A stretch of DNA of 33,059 nucleotides, taken from Flavobacteriaceae bacterium NBU2973 (lineage in GTDB: Bacteria; Bacteroidota; Bacteroidia; Flavobacteriales; Flavobacteriaceae). The stretch is taken from NCBI GenBank assembly GCA_026162565.1, contig JAOEIQ010000014.1:1-33059 (forward strand), written 5' to 3'. How positions within the stretch are numbered: position 1 is the stretch's first letter; each line of letters opens with the position of its first letter. The notes under the pieces were generated by a model, which worked only from the letters and a program-made list of their open reading frames with translations, was not told the origin of the DNA and made no database searches. The position numbers and the translations under genes were made by a program. This document shows positions 32,261 to 33,059 of the stretch, in pieces.

Positions 32261-32776
32261 TTAAGTCCACACAAAGTATTCAATCGAAGTAATCAATTTT
32301 GTCTTTTGGTCAAATTCAATTATTATCGGACAGCAATCTCCATTATTGTGTGTAAACATTATAGATAAATCTCCATCTGTCTGCTTGTTAAATAAGATTT
32401 TATTTCCGAGTTTTTCAATAGAATCTCCAACGTTTAGTTCAATATTTTTTATACAAATATTATTCGTTTTTAAGTAATGAATACTTGGTTTGGTATAATT
32501 CAAATCGAATTCACCAAAGTATATTTTCAATCCATTATCATAATTAAATTCTCTCGTTTCTTCTCCGATTTCTTTATTCGCAACATTTACTTTTCCTTTA
32601 CCAAACAACTTTTCCATTTCTACTATGTCACCATAGGTCATTTTTATTTTTTCAAACAAAACATTTTCAATTTTAATACTCATAAAATCGTCAGTATTCA
32701 GTTCATTTATTGTTGGTTGAGCTAAACTAACGGTTAAAAAGAATAAAAAAAGTAATATTGATAAATAATATTTCAT
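32261..32776 (-). CDS. Secreted protein of unknown function in an inverted-repeat cassette
   Basis: The start is set at MKYYLSILLFLFFLTVSLAQ (32,776), which gives 171 residues and a clear signal peptide; a start 8 codons earlier would spoil it. The mature part begins QPTINELNTDDFMSI and contains IHYLKTNNICIKNIELNVGDSIEKLG and NGDCCPIIIEFDQKTKLITSIEYFV. These are beta-rich blocks reminiscent of small periplasmic proteins that recur in Bacteroidota accessory DNA. The gene is bracketed by inverted repeats and separated from all neighbours, like a single-gene cassette. Confidence 0.7.
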   Translation of the reverse strand: MKYYLSILLFLFFLTVSLAQPTINELNTDDFMSIKIENVLFEKIKMTYGDIVEMEKLFGKGKVNVANKEIGEETREFNYDNGLKIYFGEFDLNYTKPSIHYLKTNNICIKNIELNVGDSIEKLGNKILFNKQTDGDLSIMFTHNNGDCCPIIIEFDQKTKLITSIEYFVWT

Positions 32777-32788
32777 TTTGAGGTTTTC

Positions 32789-32811
32789 AATATTAACCAC
32801 AACGCTGGGCT
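32789..32811. repeat. Inverted repeat flanking the secreted-protein cassette, right arm
   Basis: This arm carries AATATTAACCACAACGCTG and then GGCT. Its reverse complement matches the left arm except for the spacer after AGCC (CAGC in place of GTT) and one base in the core. AGCCCAGCG also occurs at 77-85, in the repeat at the circle junction. Confidence 0.75.
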
Positions 32812-33059
32812 ATGTGAAGCCACGTTATGGATTTTAAAGTTAAGCAATTTATTGCATTAACTTTATAAATACATATTAAACGTGGACAAATCGAGCTTTG
32901 CGAGATTCATGAGCACTTAAGCAATAGAGTGTGGCGAACTACTTTGCATATAGCCGTTGATATGTACCGTTTTCCTGGATGGCGCCTAAAGGTGATTTAT
33001 AGCAGTGTACCAAATGCCTACTGCATATGCAAACTGGCATAGCCCAGCGATGATGTACA
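32801..33059. other. Non-coding junction region rich in inverted repeats
   Basis: No gene is visible from here to 193 across the circle junction. Contents in order: a hairpin AAAGTTAA-GCAAT with ATTGC-A-TTAACTTT (32,836-32,864, 13 bp with one bulge); AATCGAGC...GCGAGAT (about 32,892), repeated near 108-125; AGCCGTTGATATGTACC (32,952), related to the arms at 77 and 152-176; and the terminal repeat. It is the best candidate for a recombination site or a cluster of attC/REP-like elements. Confidence 0.6.
32969..33059. repeat. Terminal direct repeat, right copy (identical to 1-91)
   Basis: This is the second copy of the 91-base terminal repeat. The sequence upstream of it (32,951-32,968) and downstream of the left copy (92 onward) should be joined if the molecule is circular. 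The joined region then contains several related AGCC...TGTACA-type inverted repeats. Confidence 0.95.

Noticed and set aside
32239-32811. Classical integron gene cassette
   Set aside because: The arms do not match the attC R'/R'' consensus, the repeats flank both sides of the gene as an inverted pair, and no tyrosine integrase is present.

Overview
The window looks like a mobile genetic element from a marine-type member of the Bacteroidota, most likely a flavobacterium. The evidence is the very AT-rich sequence, start sites mostly without Shine-Dalgarno motifs, a grasp-with-spasm peptide maturation system, a split LanB dehydratase, a TPR/AraC one-component regulator and a peptidase-containing ABC exporter of Bacteroidota type. 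The first 91 bases are repeated exactly as the last 91 bases. The contig therefore probably closes into a circle of about 32,968 bp (plasmid, excised integrative element or phage-plasmid-like molecule).

Read as a circle there are two blocks. The backbone runs from about 22,990 through the junction to about 4,475. It holds a coiled-coil protein, a Dam-type adenine methylase, a RadC/JAB protein, a small VirD4/TraD-like ATPase, a frameshifted type IV pilin-like gene, two large serine recombinases, a phage O-like probable replication protein, an XRE regulator, a RuvC-like nuclease, a secreted protein in an inverted-repeat cassette, another HTH protein, a membrane protein and a 1,019-residue VirD4/TraD-like ATPase with a nuclease-like tail. 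I see no relaxase, no VirB4 and no other mating-pore gene. Inverted repeats cluster around the serine recombinases, around the replication gene and at the circle junction.

The cargo runs from about 4,520 to 22,800. It starts with a four-gene group (wHTH/TM/coiled-coil protein, isoprenoid-synthase-like enzyme, membrane protein, VTT/DedA protein). Two RiPP loci follow, back to back. The leftward locus (15,932 to 7,437) encodes four short precursor peptides, an ATP-grasp ligase, a SPASM protein without a radical-SAM signature, a 60-residue basic protein between them, three related small exported proteins, a C39-peptidase ABC exporter and an HlyD adaptor. The rightward locus (16,160 to 22,801) encodes a split lanthipeptide dehydratase, a membrane-bound TPR/AraC regulator, a Gly-rich precursor with a single Cys, and a subtilisin-like lipoprotein; no LanC is visible.

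The most interesting features are in the leftward locus. All four precursors carry a 12-residue loop matching the EF-hand calcium-binding pattern in the predicted core. Three of them are each followed by a paralogous DQKYR-containing exported protein, with an RNA hairpin between precursor and partner. Three transcription units carry the same roughly 50-nt upstream element at an almost fixed distance (33-36 nt) from the precursor start. In the rightward locus, two near-identical palindromes lie 63 and 65 nt before the dehydratase and precursor starts, and are the probable operators of the AraC-type regulator. In the backbone, the pilin gene is broken by what looks like a 5-bp tandem duplication.
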